38,370 nucleotides of DNA from contig NZ_CAKJTJ010000030.1 of assembly GCF_917563925.1 (NCBI RefSeq), positions 1 to 38,370 of the forward strand. The letters are read 5' to 3'. The notes beneath the pieces were generated by a model that was given only the letters and a program-made list of their open reading frames with translations, was not told the origin of the DNA and did no database searches. How positions within the stretch are numbered: the stretch's first letter is position 1; each line of letters begins with the position of its first letter. This DNA is from Sutcliffiella rhizosphaerae (GTDB taxonomy: Bacteria; Bacillota; Bacilli; Bacillales; Bacillaceae_I). Position numbers and translations under genes: made by a program. Shown here one piece after another: positions 24,019 to 32,293 of the stretch.

Positions 24019-25350
24019 CTATGATACTGTTTGCGAGCGGCTATTCTGCAAAAATAGAGTTACCTTAATTTTATGGCAAACAGTTAAATAGTGCATCAGC
24101 GTCAGCAGCACCATTCCTGTGTTCATCCCTAATATTACCCCATTCATCTGCAGAGTTGGTAAGGAGCCCAGAACAAACATGAGTAAGAACGATATGGAAG
24201 TGGACCATATCGAATGCAAAAACGCATCTTTTATCATACCTAATCCTATTAAATAAGCTTGCAGAGGAGATACAAATAAATGAAAGAGGAACATTGGCCA
24301 TAGTAACTGCACATAAGATGCAGCATGAGAATTTTCAAAGAATATATTTGTCAATGGAATGGCAAAGTGATAAAACACCATCACAATAGGAATGCCATAA
24401 ATCACCGTTAGAATCATTACTTGTTTGAGCAGTTTTTGAAGTTTTGCAAAATCATGATTTTCATAAGCCTCTGATACGGTTGGGATAAGCACAATCATAA
24501 GAGAGTGTGCAATAAACCCAGGGAAAAACCCGATAGCAAGCGCGACACCAGCAAGCAAACCAAATTCCTCTAATGCAATGGTTTGAGTTAGTCCGGCTTT
24601 TACAAGAGCGATTTTTATTAAAAACGGTTGAATGGCGTTGGTTACGGCATGAAAGAGTCTCATACCTGTGGTTGGGATCGAAACCTCCAATAGTTTTTTT
24701 CTAACTGTCCGGCCATCCATACCCGTACTTGGTTTTGCTTTCAACTGATAATACTGCATTCTATACATATAGAGAAGAACAAAACAGACAATTGCTTCCG
24801 TTCCGATTAATGTACAAAGGGCAATAAGGAGCGAGACTTCTAAAGAGAAATGGAAAAAATGATAAACCAACAATAGTAAGCATAACTGGACCGCTTTTCT
24901 AAGAAAATTGGAAATCGCAATTTTTCCCATATGCTGCAGTCCCATGAAGTAACCTCTTGCAATGGATGAGAAGGAAATAACCGGTATCATAATTAATATC
25001 AGCCATTTTACGAGCGGATGATAGTTTTGGAAAACTGGTAACACAGGAAGTAAACATGCACCTAGTATCAGGATGATTATCGTGAATACAATAGTCATTC
25101 TCATGGCATGTTGCAGCATGCTCTGATGGTATTTCTCCTCTTTTGCAGCAACAAATTTGGAGATAGATATCGGCAACTCCAAACTGGAAATCACTACAAC
25201 GAGAAAAATGATAGGCAGCACTGACATATACAAGCCCATTCCTTCTTCTCCTAGGTTTTTAGCCAATATCATATTAACAATAAATTCAATACTTTCTCCA
25301 AGGAAAGCAGCGATTGCTAAAAGTAATGTTCCTTTAAAAAATTTATTCAT
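24019..25350 (-). CDS. ykvU: Polysaccharide flippase-like protein, YkvU/SpoVB family
   Basis: Integral membrane protein of 443 aa with about 12-14 hydrophobic segments, MOP superfamily (MATE/Wzx/SpoVB). The N-terminus MNKFFKGTLLLAIAAFLGE and the motif SIARGYFMGLQHMGKIA are typical of the SpoVB/YkvU group. Its length matches YkvU (about 445 aa) rather than SpoVB (518 aa). Proposed to move lipid-linked precursors during spore formation; the substrate is unproven. In B. subtilis ykvU lies close to pfeT/zosA; here they are 17 kb apart. SD is suboptimal: AGGAG abuts the ATG, with GAGGGG 12 nt upstream. Confidence 0.85.
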   Translation of the reverse strand: MNKFFKGTLLLAIAAFLGESIEFIVNMILAKNLGEEGMGLYMSVLPIIFLVVVISSLELPISISKFVAAKEEKYHQSMLQHAMRMTIVFTIIILILGACLLPVLPVFQNYHPLVKWLILIMIPVISFSSIARGYFMGLQHMGKIAISNFLRKAVQLCLLLLVYHFFHFSLEVSLLIALCTLIGTEAIVCFVLLYMYRMQYYQLKAKPSTGMDGRTVRKKLLEVSIPTTGMRLFHAVTNAIQPFLIKIALVKAGLTQTIALEEFGLLAGVALAIGFFPGFIAHSLMIVLIPTVSEAYENHDFAKLQKLLKQVMILTVIYGIPIVMVFYHFAIPLTNIFFENSHAASYVQLLWPMFLFHLFVSPLQAYLIGLGMIKDAFLHSIWSTSISFLLMFVLGSLPTLQMNGVILGMNTGMVLLTLMHYLTVCHKIKVTLFLQNSRSQTVS

Positions 25351-25493
25351 CTCCTAAATTATCCCCTCTCTTTCTCTGTTCGGAATCCATTCCCTAGTTT
25401 ATGAGACAAGTTCTGAAAATATGGCAGGATTATCAGGTTATGTCCTTTCAAAAAAAGGAATAGTAATAGTAGAAAAAGAAAGGGGTCAACAAG

Positions 25494-26225
25494 ATGACAC
25501 GATTACTTGTAAACATCGCTGCATTTATTTTAGTTATTGTTATCAATTTTCTTGCAAATGCATTGCCTATGAATGGATTAACAACCGGTGATATCGCCAA
25601 TAGAATTACGGTCCTTTTTCAGCCGGCAGGGTATGTATTTTCCATTTGGAGTTTCATTTATTTGTTGCTGGGAATATGGGTCATTCGCCAATTTCCAAAG
25701 TCAAGTAGAAATTCACCAATATATACAAATACTAGTGGATTGTTTGTCTTAAGCTGCATTTTGAATAGTGCCTGGGTAGTCCTTTGGCATTACGGGTTTT
25801 GGGTTACTACTGTCGCCGTCATGTTAAGTCTCCTTGTAACACTCATTGCACTATATATTAAGCTGCGCGACTCTAGCCCAGGAAAATTAGATAAAGCTAC
25901 ATTTTCCATTTATCTTGGATGGATTAGTGTCGCGACGATTGCCAATATCAGCTATGTTCTGGTAGAGGTTGGTTGGGACGGATTTGGTATATCAGATGTC
26001 ACCTGGACTATTATTATGCTTATAGTCGCGGCGTTGCTGGCAATATGGTTCCGAATAGCCAACAAGGATTGGATTTATCCATTAGTTTTTGTTTGGGCAT
26101 TCGTTGGAATAGGAGTAAAAAATATGGAGAGCTACAGCAATGTTTCTTACGTTGCCTATGCACTAGCTGCTGTTATTTTGTTGATGACATTGCTCGGTGG
26201 AAAGCTAGCTTCTAACAGAGGATAA
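25494..26225 (+). CDS. TspO/tryptophan-rich sensory protein-related membrane protein
   Basis: 243 aa with seven or so hydrophobic segments and many Trp. Stretches such as PAGYVFSIWSFIYLLLGIWV (about 45-64) and NSAWVVLWHYGFW (about 91-103) resemble the TspO/MBR fold pattern (GxxFxxxWxxxY; NxxWxxxxF). It is longer than true TspO (about 160 aa) and belongs to the larger group often called tryptophan-rich sensory protein. Ligand and role unknown. SD AAAGGGG. Followed by the hairpin at 26273. Confidence 0.75.
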   Translation: MTRLLVNIAAFILVIVINFLANALPMNGLTTGDIANRITVLFQPAGYVFSIWSFIYLLLGIWVIRQFPKSSRNSPIYTNTSGLFVLSCILNSAWVVLWHYGFWVTTVAVMLSLLVTLIALYIKLRDSSPGKLDKATFSIYLGWISVATIANISYVLVEVGWDGFGISDVTWTIIMLIVAALLAIWFRIANKDWIYPLVFVWAFVGIGVKNMESYSNVSYVAYALAAVILLMTLLGGKLASNRG

Positions 26226-26272
26226 ATATCTAGTTTCAAAGTGTTGGCTAGGTTTAATGCAACATGAAGAAT

Positions 26273-26294
26273 AAGAGCCTCCTTTATGAGGCTC
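26273..26294. terminator. Hairpin GAGCCTC/GAGGCTC, left copy
   Basis: Perfect 7-bp stem, loop CTTTAT. Almost identical to the hairpin at 26516-26535. The T run is poor on either strand. Preceded by AACATGAAGAATA, which also occurs inverted at the end of the NAT gene. Confidence 0.55.
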
Positions 26295-26341
26295 CCAGTG
26301 TGTAGACAAAGGTACATTTTTATTTAAATCTATGCAATTCC

Positions 26342-26471
26342 CTGTTGATCGTAGTGGTAGACGCGCAGACTCCTGCGGGAGGAAGGGACATGGGAAACCC
26401 CACAGGGCGCAGCCCGAGGAGGTTCCCGGACCGCCCGCGGAAAGCGAAGCGTCTGAAACGAAGATCAACAG
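26342..26471. repeat. Dispersed GC-rich palindromic element, 130 bp
   Basis: Bounded by CTGTTGATC (26342-26350) and its exact inverse GATCAACAG (26463-26471), with an inner pair AGACGC / GCGTCT. Inside are nested hairpins: CTCC-TGCG-GGAG, and GGGAA..CC / GG..TTCCC enclosing AGGGC-GCA-GCCC. Much more GC-rich than its surroundings. I recognise the GACTCCTGCGGGAG...CCGCGGAAAGCGAAG pattern as a repeat common between genes in Bacillaceae. Its right half matches both window ends. No transposase, so it resembles a MITE or structured noncoding element. Confidence 0.85.
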
Positions 26472-26515
26472 TTAAATGCAAATCTAAAAATAATTTGGGT
26501 TTATCAACAGTCTAA

Positions 26516-26535
26516 GAGCCTCCTTTACGAGGCTC
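26516..26535 (-). terminator. Hairpin directly after the NAT stop, right copy
   Basis: GAGCCTC / GAGGCTC perfect stem, loop CTTTAC, adjoining the NAT stop codon. Weak T run (TTAGAC). Confidence 0.55.
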
Positions 26536-27306
26536 CTATTCTTCATGTTTTCTTACTGTCTTTATGTCTTTTGCTTTTTCATATAAGGAATAGTCCGCAT
26601 TAAACTTTTTTTCGATCCAAAAACGGATTTCTTCTGGAGCTAATTCCTCTTCCTGAATTGTTTGATTTTTAAAACGTCGAATCGACTTATCTCGCAATTG
26701 AACTGGCTCGCCATCAATGTAACCAAAAATTCGCAGGGAATGAAACGCAAACCCTTCATTCCAGTCATGTGATTTCATGAGTGGCTCTTTCATTTCCTCC
26801 CATGTTACAGGAATTAGCTTTAATGTTTTCGTTGGACCTGGTTCGCGCTCGACTAGTACATCCTCACCCTTTACTTGATAGCGAAATGTTTCGGTATCAG
26901 CTGAAACGGTAAAGGATTCGTTTAGAGGATAGGCTTTATAGAGAGGTGCGCAATAACCAACATCTACATAGTATGGCTGATCAAGCATTACTTGTAGACA
27001 AAGATGACCAGGCTCCATATATAGATAACTTACATCAAACCCAAGTTCCTTTAATAAAAAGTGAAATCCTCGGGCAAGTGTCCAACATGTGCCCCCTGTA
27101 CCTGTTGTGCATACGCGATCCACATATTCATCAATTTCAGGTAAGAAGAAATTATTCTCGTCCCGTTCTTCAAAATCAATAAACTTCGTCCAAGTCTCCC
27201 ATCTAACTTTTGTTTGGTGAGCTTCTATTAATTCATTTAAATAAGAGAGAGTTGGTTCTTTTTCCTCTAAACCTAAATGGCGTAAAAATTTCCCCTTTGT
27301 ATTCAT
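26536..27306 (-). CDS. Arylamine N-acetyltransferase family protein
   Basis: 256-aa cytosolic enzyme type that transfers acetyl from acetyl-CoA to arylamines. The Cys-His-Asp triad is present: C74 in GTGGTCWTL, H101 in EPGHLCLQV, D115 in YVDVGY. The usual RGGxCxExN reads TGGTCWTLA, and the Cys-His spacing (27) is shorter than in typical NATs (about 38), so this is a divergent member. I start at the ATG at 27306 because GGAGGT lies 8 nt before it. Substrate unknown. Stop codon adjoins a hairpin. Confidence 0.85.
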   Translation of the reverse strand: MNTKGKFLRHLGLEEKEPTLSYLNELIEAHQTKVRWETWTKFIDFEERDENNFFLPEIDEYVDRVCTTGTGGTCWTLARGFHFLLKELGFDVSYLYMEPGHLCLQVMLDQPYYVDVGYCAPLYKAYPLNESFTVSADTETFRYQVKGEDVLVEREPGPTKTLKLIPVTWEEMKEPLMKSHDWNEGFAFHSLRIFGYIDGEPVQLRDKSIRRFKNQTIQEEELAPEEIRFWIEKKFNADYSLYEKAKDIKTVRKHEE

Positions 27307-27411
27307 TTTAACTACCTCCAACATGATCTTTCAAACTACCGGTTAAATAGTCCAAGCATTTTACTAATATTATTCATTTACTATAGCAATATCAATAGAA
27401 AGGATTCTGCC

Positions 27412-27816
27412 ATGACAAATCAAAAGATCCACAACATTATTAAAACAGGGAAATCCTTTATTGGGACCTCCTATTTATTCGGTGCTGAATCAGGTCGTAC
27501 AGATAGATTTGATTGCAGCTCATTTATTCAATATATTTATGGTCAGCATGGCATCATTTTGCCCAGAACATCCAGGCAACAATTTATTTGCGGTCAGCCT
27601 GTCCCTCTCCCTTCTGTTAAACGTGGTGACCTTCTTTTCTTTTCCACTCCTAAACGAAAAAAACGAAAAGGTATTCAAAAAGTTGGTCATGTCGCTGTGT
27701 TTATAGGGAACAATTCCATCCTTCATACTTCCCGGGTTGAAACGAAAGTATCAGTTTCTTCATTAAGCCCTAACTGGCGTAAAAGGTTGCTAGGAGCAAG
27801 AAGAGTTATTGTTTAA
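27412..27816 (+). CDS. NlpC/P60 (C40) cysteine peptidase without signal peptide
   Basis: 134 aa consisting only of the NlpC/P60 domain. Catalytic Cys in RFDCSSF (C35), His in VGHVAVFIG (about H92), third residue His in ILHTS. Family enzymes cut gamma-D-Glu-diaminopimelate or related bonds in peptidoglycan peptides. No signal peptide or wall-binding domain is visible, so it may act in the cytosol, on recycled muropeptides, or inside the spore. SD AAAGGA. Its stop codon overlaps the stop of a minus-strand 44-aa gene. Confidence 0.88.
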   Translation: MTNQKIHNIIKTGKSFIGTSYLFGAESGRTDRFDCSSFIQYIYGQHGIILPRTSRQQFICGQPVPLPSVKRGDLLFFSTPKRKKRKGIQKVGHVAVFIGNNSILHTSRVETKVSVSSLSPNWRKRLLGARRVIV

Positions 27817-27947
27817 CTTTTCTTTTTCCTATTCGAAATCGCTGCAAGAAGTATTGCTAACTCAAGAAATAAAAAAGATAATGATAACGATTGGGGGCCT
27901 TTACCTGAATAGAAGAGTACCATTCCCATTGAAAAATTTGTTTTCAT
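27813..27947 (-). CDS. 44-aa hydrophobic microprotein
   Basis: Too short for common ORF cut-offs. ATG at 27947 with GGAGGAG 8 nt upstream, a strong SD. The peptide has a hydrophobic segment (SLSLSFLFLELAILLAAI, about 20-37) and a basic tail (SNRKKKS), so it is likely a single-pass membrane protein. Its stop overlaps the stop of the NlpC/P60 gene tail-to-tail. Divergent from the 129-aa gene at 28048. Function unknown. Confidence 0.65.
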   Translation of the reverse strand: MKTNFSMGMVLFYSGKGPQSLSLSFLFLELAILLAAISNRKKKS

Positions 27948-28047
27948 GATTGCGCTCCTCCCTTCGCTATAAATATATTTTACCTCAAGTTAAATAAAAG
28001 GTGGTAATATATGTATAAAACGTATTTCCCTAAGGAGGGGTTGTTTT

Positions 28048-28437
28048 TTGAAAAAGTCCTTCTTTATTGTTTCTTTTCTTGTTCTATTGGCTTTTATACT
28101 ATCATTTTACAATAGTATTAACAACGGGAACCCCACTGCAAGGGATGTAATTAAGAAATACCCTGAAGCCGATATCATCCAAATGAATGGCGTTGTTTAT
28201 TCCAAAGTGACACATCTTGATTCTACTTCCTATCAAATCGGGTCTAAAATTGGAGAAATAAAGAAACAGACGAACAATAGTATCTTGTACAGGGATATGT
28301 ATGCGTCAAAACTAAGAGTTGGTACAGCAATTTTTCAAGCTGAAGGAGAAACTGTTGATCAAGATTTCATTCCCCTATTAATCTTTGCAGAATTGGAAGG
28401 TACATTTTCTGTCTACCAAGCTTTGATAGAGGGGTAA
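28048..28437 (+). CDS. 129-aa anchored or secreted hypothetical protein
   Basis: Starts at a TTG (28048), decided by the excellent SD AAGGAGG 9-10 nt upstream; no ATG fits. The N-terminus MKKSFFIVSFLVLLAFILSF is a signal anchor with no lipobox Cys and no clear cleavage site. The mature part has about 105 residues and mixed beta content (MNGVVYSKVTHLD; YQIGSKIGEIKKQT), resembling small Bacillus secreted proteins of unknown function. A short frame with its own SD (ATG at 28011) overlaps the start in another frame and may be fortuitous. Confidence 0.75.
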   Translation: MKKSFFIVSFLVLLAFILSFYNSINNGNPTARDVIKKYPEADIIQMNGVVYSKVTHLDSTSYQIGSKIGEIKKQTNNSILYRDMYASKLRVGTAIFQAEGETVDQDFIPLLIFAELEGTFSVYQALIEG

Positions 28438-28498
28438 AAATAGTTTTCTCTTTCAATTAGCTCCCCTTTTGAAATCGCAATTATAATTGTAGTGTTAT

Positions 28499-28993
28499 TT
28501 ACTTTGTTACTGGAAACAGTATGATCACCTTTTGTCCTTCATATAGTCTCAACTGTCCTTGCAATAATTCTTCCATGTTTTCCTTATTCAAAACATGTTG
28601 ACCATCATTCTCTAATCCAAATACTAAAATAAATTCACCTTCCGTGTTTTGCGATAATGAAGCAGGTCCCATAGCACCATTGTTAGGATTATGACTAAAT
28701 ATATCTTTTCCTAGCAGCTGCAGTAAAACCTCACTAGGTATAAACTCTACATTCAAGTTTTCGTTCATACTTCCAATACTATTTCCATTATTTGAAATGA
28801 CAAAAGTATACTCCAAATAATAGTCTGGGATAGTGGATTCAATTCCATCCCCCTCAGCCACTTCCGAATTAACCATAGTTGGAGAATTAGTCAGTATAAC
28901 TTGTGAACTTATTAGTTCTACGTCAATTTGCTTATTTGAACAGCTAACAAGAAAGACAAACAGGATAGTGAAAAATAAATAAATACTTTTAAT
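28499..28993 (-). CDS. Putative lipoprotein with an ATT start codon
   Basis: The first in-frame ATG is at 28876, but the frame is open upstream to a TGA at 29002-29000. In between it encodes a textbook lipoprotein signal, KSIYLFFTILFVFLVSC-SNK, with lipobox LVSC. No ATG, GTG or TTG exists there. AGAGGTG lies 7 nt before ATT (28993), giving MKSIYLFFTILFVFLVSC and 164 aa (Cys18 lipidated). The mature domain has no motif I recognise (NPNNGAMGPASLSQNTEG; GQKVIILFPV). Alternatives: start codon lost by mutation, a sequencing error, or ATT at 28996. Downstream of the DinB-like gene by 44 bp. Confidence 0.65.
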   Translation of the reverse strand: MKSIYLFFTILFVFLVSCSNKQIDVELISSQVILTNSPTMVNSEVAEGDGIESTIPDYYLEYTFVISNNGNSIGSMNENLNVEFIPSEVLLQLLGKDIFSHNPNNGAMGPASLSQNTEGEFILVFGLENDGQHVLNKENMEELLQGQLRLYEGQKVIILFPVTK

Positions 28994-29037
28994 AATAAAT
29001 CACCTCTACTCTAAATCTTTAAGTCCCAATCAATGGC

Positions 29038-29559
29038 TTATTTGTTTTTCAGGAGCAAACGCTTTATCATTCTAATTTGACCGCGATGATTTATTTCATC
29101 TTCCATCACGTGAAACCAAAGATAATAATTATTGTAAGGAACGCCATTTCCCCATTTTTGCTCCTTGAATAACCAATCATCATCCAAGCCGCTGAGTAGG
29201 GTTAAGGTCTTTTCTCTGAATTTAGTCAATTCATTTAAATAATAATCGATTGGATTTTTAATAATGGTATCTCTAGCCGCTTCACCAAGTTCTAATGCAG
29301 CATTCCATCTTTTTTGTTCCATTTCATTCAAATCACGTTGTTCAAAGGAAATCACCTGATGCACTAACTCTATTGAAGCGATATGAAACAAAAGGGAGCC
29401 AATCGTATTGGAACTTCTATCAACCAAATAATCTAAGTCCTCTTCCCTTAAATTCTTTACCTCTTCTAAAGTAACTGCTCTGGTATGTTGTAACATAGAT
29501 ACAAGTTCACCAATCTTTGGTGAGAAATCTTCCATGCTTTGAATACGATAATCTATCAT
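29038..29559 (-). CDS. DinB/YfiT-family putative metal-dependent protein
   Basis: 173-aa four-helix-bundle protein. Three metal-binding His of the DinB/YfiT fold are visible: H59 (LLFHIASIE), H150 (WFHVMED) and H158 (EINHRGQIRM). Related proteins are thiol (often bacillithiol) transferases or of unknown function. Length and HxxxxxxxH near the C-terminus fit. SD GAGGAGGTAAC. A lipoprotein gene follows 44 bp downstream. Confidence 0.88.
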   Translation of the reverse strand: MIDYRIQSMEDFSPKIGELVSMLQHTRAVTLEEVKNLREEDLDYLVDRSSNTIGSLLFHIASIELVHQVISFEQRDLNEMEQKRWNAALELGEAARDTIIKNPIDYYLNELTKFREKTLTLLSGLDDDWLFKEQKWGNGVPYNNYYLWFHVMEDEINHRGQIRMIKRLLLKNK

Positions 29560-29658
29560 CTAGTTACCTCCTCTCAATTATAGTATCAAGGTTACCAATT
29601 TATATAAATATTACCAGTCTGATATCTTGTTGAATTTAGTGTTAAAATAAAGATATAC

Positions 29659-29692
29659 ATAAAAAAGGCAGCCCTTTTTCAAAGGCTGCCTT
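29659..29692 (-). terminator. Terminator of the zinc-ribbon/protease operon
   Basis: AAGGCAGCC / GGCTGCCTT perfect 9-bp stem, 10-nt loop, then TTTTATG on the minus strand. Confidence 0.9.
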
Positions 29693-29735
29693 TCCCTATT
29701 AATCCTTCTTTTTGTTACCTCGGAACTAACTTCCA

Positions 29736-30866
29736 CTATTCCATACTCTCTCTAGTTTCTGAGAGGATTTTCATTTGATCGTTTTCGAGTCCCAGTTCAA
29801 AAGTTATCTTGAACTTCTTGTAGGAAACGCCTTTTTCAGAGCGCTCCTGAGCAGTTATAACCGAAATAACTTCTACCATGCTTTCTTTTTCCCTTGTTAG
29901 TACATCATCCACTTCAATGGTCAAAAAGTCGAGGAAGCCAGCCCTGAAGTCTTCATATGATGTTTTAGATTGCCAGTTGCTCCCAAGTAAAGAATAGGCC
30001 GTTACATAATCACGGTAGTTAATGCTTTCATAAAAATAGTTAACGAGATATTCTGCAATGTCCTTGTTGGTGGAAATTTCTGCCCCACTATTACCAGAAC
30101 TGTTGCCACCAATACGAGGAAGAATTTCCATTGGAGATTCTGACCAGCTTTCAATAAGCGGCAAGACATTTACAAAAGGAATACTAAAGCCGATAATTCC
30201 TCTTTCCATCGTGGCAGAATTGATGCCGACTACTTCTCCTGTTTTTGCATCAATTAATGGACCACCACTGTTACCAGGAGCAATCGGTGCAGAGATTTGA
30301 AAAAGATCCTCATACTTAAAGGAATCGATTTCGAACTCTCTTGCTGTCCCACTTATAATTCCTGTTGTCACAGTATTTTGCAATCCTAAGGGACTTCCTA
30401 GTGCGATGACATCATCGCCGAGCTCTGCCTTTCTATTCTTAGCAAGTTTGAATGAATCAACACCCTCTAACTCTGATACCCTTACTACTGCGATATCTGT
30501 ATCGATACTTATTCCTATTACTTCACCAGTCAATTCTTTGGAGTCTGCTGTTGTTACCTTCACTTCCTTTGCATTTGCAACGACATGGGCATTGGTGACA
30601 ACATCTCCCTTATTGTTATAGAGGAATCCAGATCCAAATGAACCGTCTGGGAGTTCAATTTTCACAACAAGCTTCTGGGATTCAAAAATGATTTCCTTTA
30701 ATGCTTGTGGAACTGATTCCTTCTCTTCTACTTCTGATTCCAAATAAAGATTGGATGCAGCTGTTAGCTGCGATGGTACGGTATTTTTCACATGAAAAAA
30801 AACTGTGGATCCTGCTCCTATAAATATAATGGTCAGTATAATGCTAACAAACCATTTTACGTTCAT
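29736..30866 (-). CDS. S1C-type serine protease without PDZ, with C-terminal accessory domain
   Basis: 376 aa. N-terminal membrane anchor (about 5-25), then a trypsin-like domain with triad H94 (TNAHVV), D124 (TDIAVV) and S200 (APGNSGGP). No PDZ domain follows; instead a Ser/Gly/Asn linker (about 253-262) and a C-terminal region of about 105 aa (LVNYFYESINYRDYVTAYSLL...), which looks like an NTF2-like alpha+beta fold. An extracytoplasmic protease, perhaps regulated by its partner rather than by PDZ. Starts 33 bp after the zinc-ribbon membrane protein gene, SD GAAGGTG, shared terminator. Confidence 0.88.
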   Translation of the reverse strand: MNVKWFVSIILTIIFIGAGSTVFFHVKNTVPSQLTAASNLYLESEVEEKESVPQALKEIIFESQKLVVKIELPDGSFGSGFLYNNKGDVVTNAHVVANAKEVKVTTADSKELTGEVIGISIDTDIAVVRVSELEGVDSFKLAKNRKAELGDDVIALGSPLGLQNTVTTGIISGTAREFEIDSFKYEDLFQISAPIAPGNSGGPLIDAKTGEVVGINSATMERGIIGFSIPFVNVLPLIESWSESPMEILPRIGGNSSGNSGAEISTNKDIAEYLVNYFYESINYRDYVTAYSLLGSNWQSKTSYEDFRAGFLDFLTIEVDDVLTREKESMVEVISVITAQERSEKGVSYKKFKITFELGLENDQMKILSETRESME

Positions 30867-30899
30867 TTCTACACCTTCTTTAAAAGAGCACGCTGGAAA

Positions 30900-32084
30900 C
30901 TATCTATCTTCCACGACCCAAGTGATATTCTCTATTTCTACTGTAACATCTTCAAAGACACCATAATAATAATCTTCAAATTTCCCAATATTCCCTGGTT
31001 CGAGTTTGAATGGATAAGCAGTCGTAAACCCCTTATCTAGTACGTTCTTGTCTTTACTTAGAATATTGTAGTAAACCGTGATGGAAGAAACATTAGCTTT
31101 AACGATATTTTTCAATTCACCCTTGATGGTCATCCCACCGACTTCATCCTCATCCACTTTAAGGTTCACAATCTCTAACGCTGCGTTTTTGTTTTTCAAA
31201 TCTTCTTTAGCGGCGGCCTCCATTGCACGTTCAATTCTTTCAAATTCTGCTTCTTCAAAGTCCTTCCGAGATTGTTCAATTTTGTCTCTCAAGGCTAAGA
31301 TACGCTTGTCATTAACCGCATATTGCAACGCACGATCTGCAACTGTCATAGCATTTGTGAATTGTTTCTGCTCTATTTTCACTTCCGCTTCTTCGATTGA
31401 TAGCTGTACAATTCGATTAAGAATTTGCTCCTTAACTGCTTTCCCCTCTTCAGAAGGTACAGCAGAGATGACAGCAAGCTTTCTAGATAATTCTTCAACC
31501 GTTTTCAGCTGCTCAAGCTCATTGTTCACTTTCCCAACCTTAATCATAACATCCGTTTCTGATGCTTCATCTTTTAGAGGCTTGATCAAGGGACCATCTA
31601 ACCTGACAATTTTTTCACGTATTCTGGCAAGGTTACTTTCCGCATCTTCAAATTGCTTTTCTTTAATTTGTGTTTTGACATCATCCAGCTCTATATGAGC
31701 CTCTTCTGCAATCTTTACCACTTCCAGATTGTTTCGTAATACGTGATAGGCAGGTCTAATCTCCAGTGCATTTTCCAGTTCACTTTTTGCCTTAACATAG
31801 TCGCCTTGTAAAGCAAGCTCCTCTGCTTCTTTTTTCATCGTAAGCACATCAGCATTAACATTTTGCTCATGGTTGTAATAACCACCTACAAGTCCGGACA
31901 CTAAAAACAGGCTAATAACTGGTGGTAAAAAAGGTAAATATGTACGTTTTTTACTTTTTGATTTTGATCTTCCGCTCAACACTTCGTCTTCATGCTGAAG
32001 CAGTTCTTCCTTTAAGCCGGCTCCACAGTTAGAGCAAAAATTAGCATCCGTAGATACCTTCATTCCACAATTATGACAAAACAT
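30900..32084 (-). CDS. Zinc-ribbon membrane protein with helical and FxLYD-like domains
   Basis: 394 aa. Cytoplasmic zinc ribbon at the very start (C3-x2-C6, C17-x2-C20), a basic linker, one membrane helix (about 50-70), then an extracytoplasmic helical region with a TPR-like repeat (GDYVKAKSELENALEIRP) and coiled-coil stretches (about 130-290), and a C-terminal beta domain of FxLYD type (about 300-394). Organisation resembles TcaA/YvbJ-type zinc-ribbon proteins, whose roles are poorly known. I start at the ATG at 32084 (GGAGGC 12 nt upstream). First gene of an operon with the S1C protease. Confidence 0.82.
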   Translation of the reverse strand: MFCHNCGMKVSTDANFCSNCGAGLKEELLQHEDEVLSGRSKSKSKKRTYLPFLPPVISLFLVSGLVGGYYNHEQNVNADVLTMKKEAEELALQGDYVKAKSELENALEIRPAYHVLRNNLEVVKIAEEAHIELDDVKTQIKEKQFEDAESNLARIREKIVRLDGPLIKPLKDEASETDVMIKVGKVNNELEQLKTVEELSRKLAVISAVPSEEGKAVKEQILNRIVQLSIEEAEVKIEQKQFTNAMTVADRALQYAVNDKRILALRDKIEQSRKDFEEAEFERIERAMEAAAKEDLKNKNAALEIVNLKVDEDEVGGMTIKGELKNIVKANVSSITVYYNILSKDKNVLDKGFTTAYPFKLEPGNIGKFEDYYYGVFEDVTVEIENITWVVEDR

Positions 32085-32293
32085 TCTATATAATAGCCTC
32101 CATTTATATAACATACAAAAACAATCATTCTACTATGACACCATTTTACAATAGATTACGAGATAAGTGTCAAAAGTACTCGTATTTTCTGGAGAAGAAA
32201 GGTAGAAACTTTTTCCTTTTTTCAAGAATGTACAAGGGATTTAACTATATCTAGCGAAATTATGTAGGGACACCATTAAAGGGGGAGAAATTT

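Noticed and set aside
26342-26471. Insertion sequence
   Set aside because: It has terminal inverted repeats but no transposase ORF and no clear target-site duplication; better described as a dispersed palindromic element.
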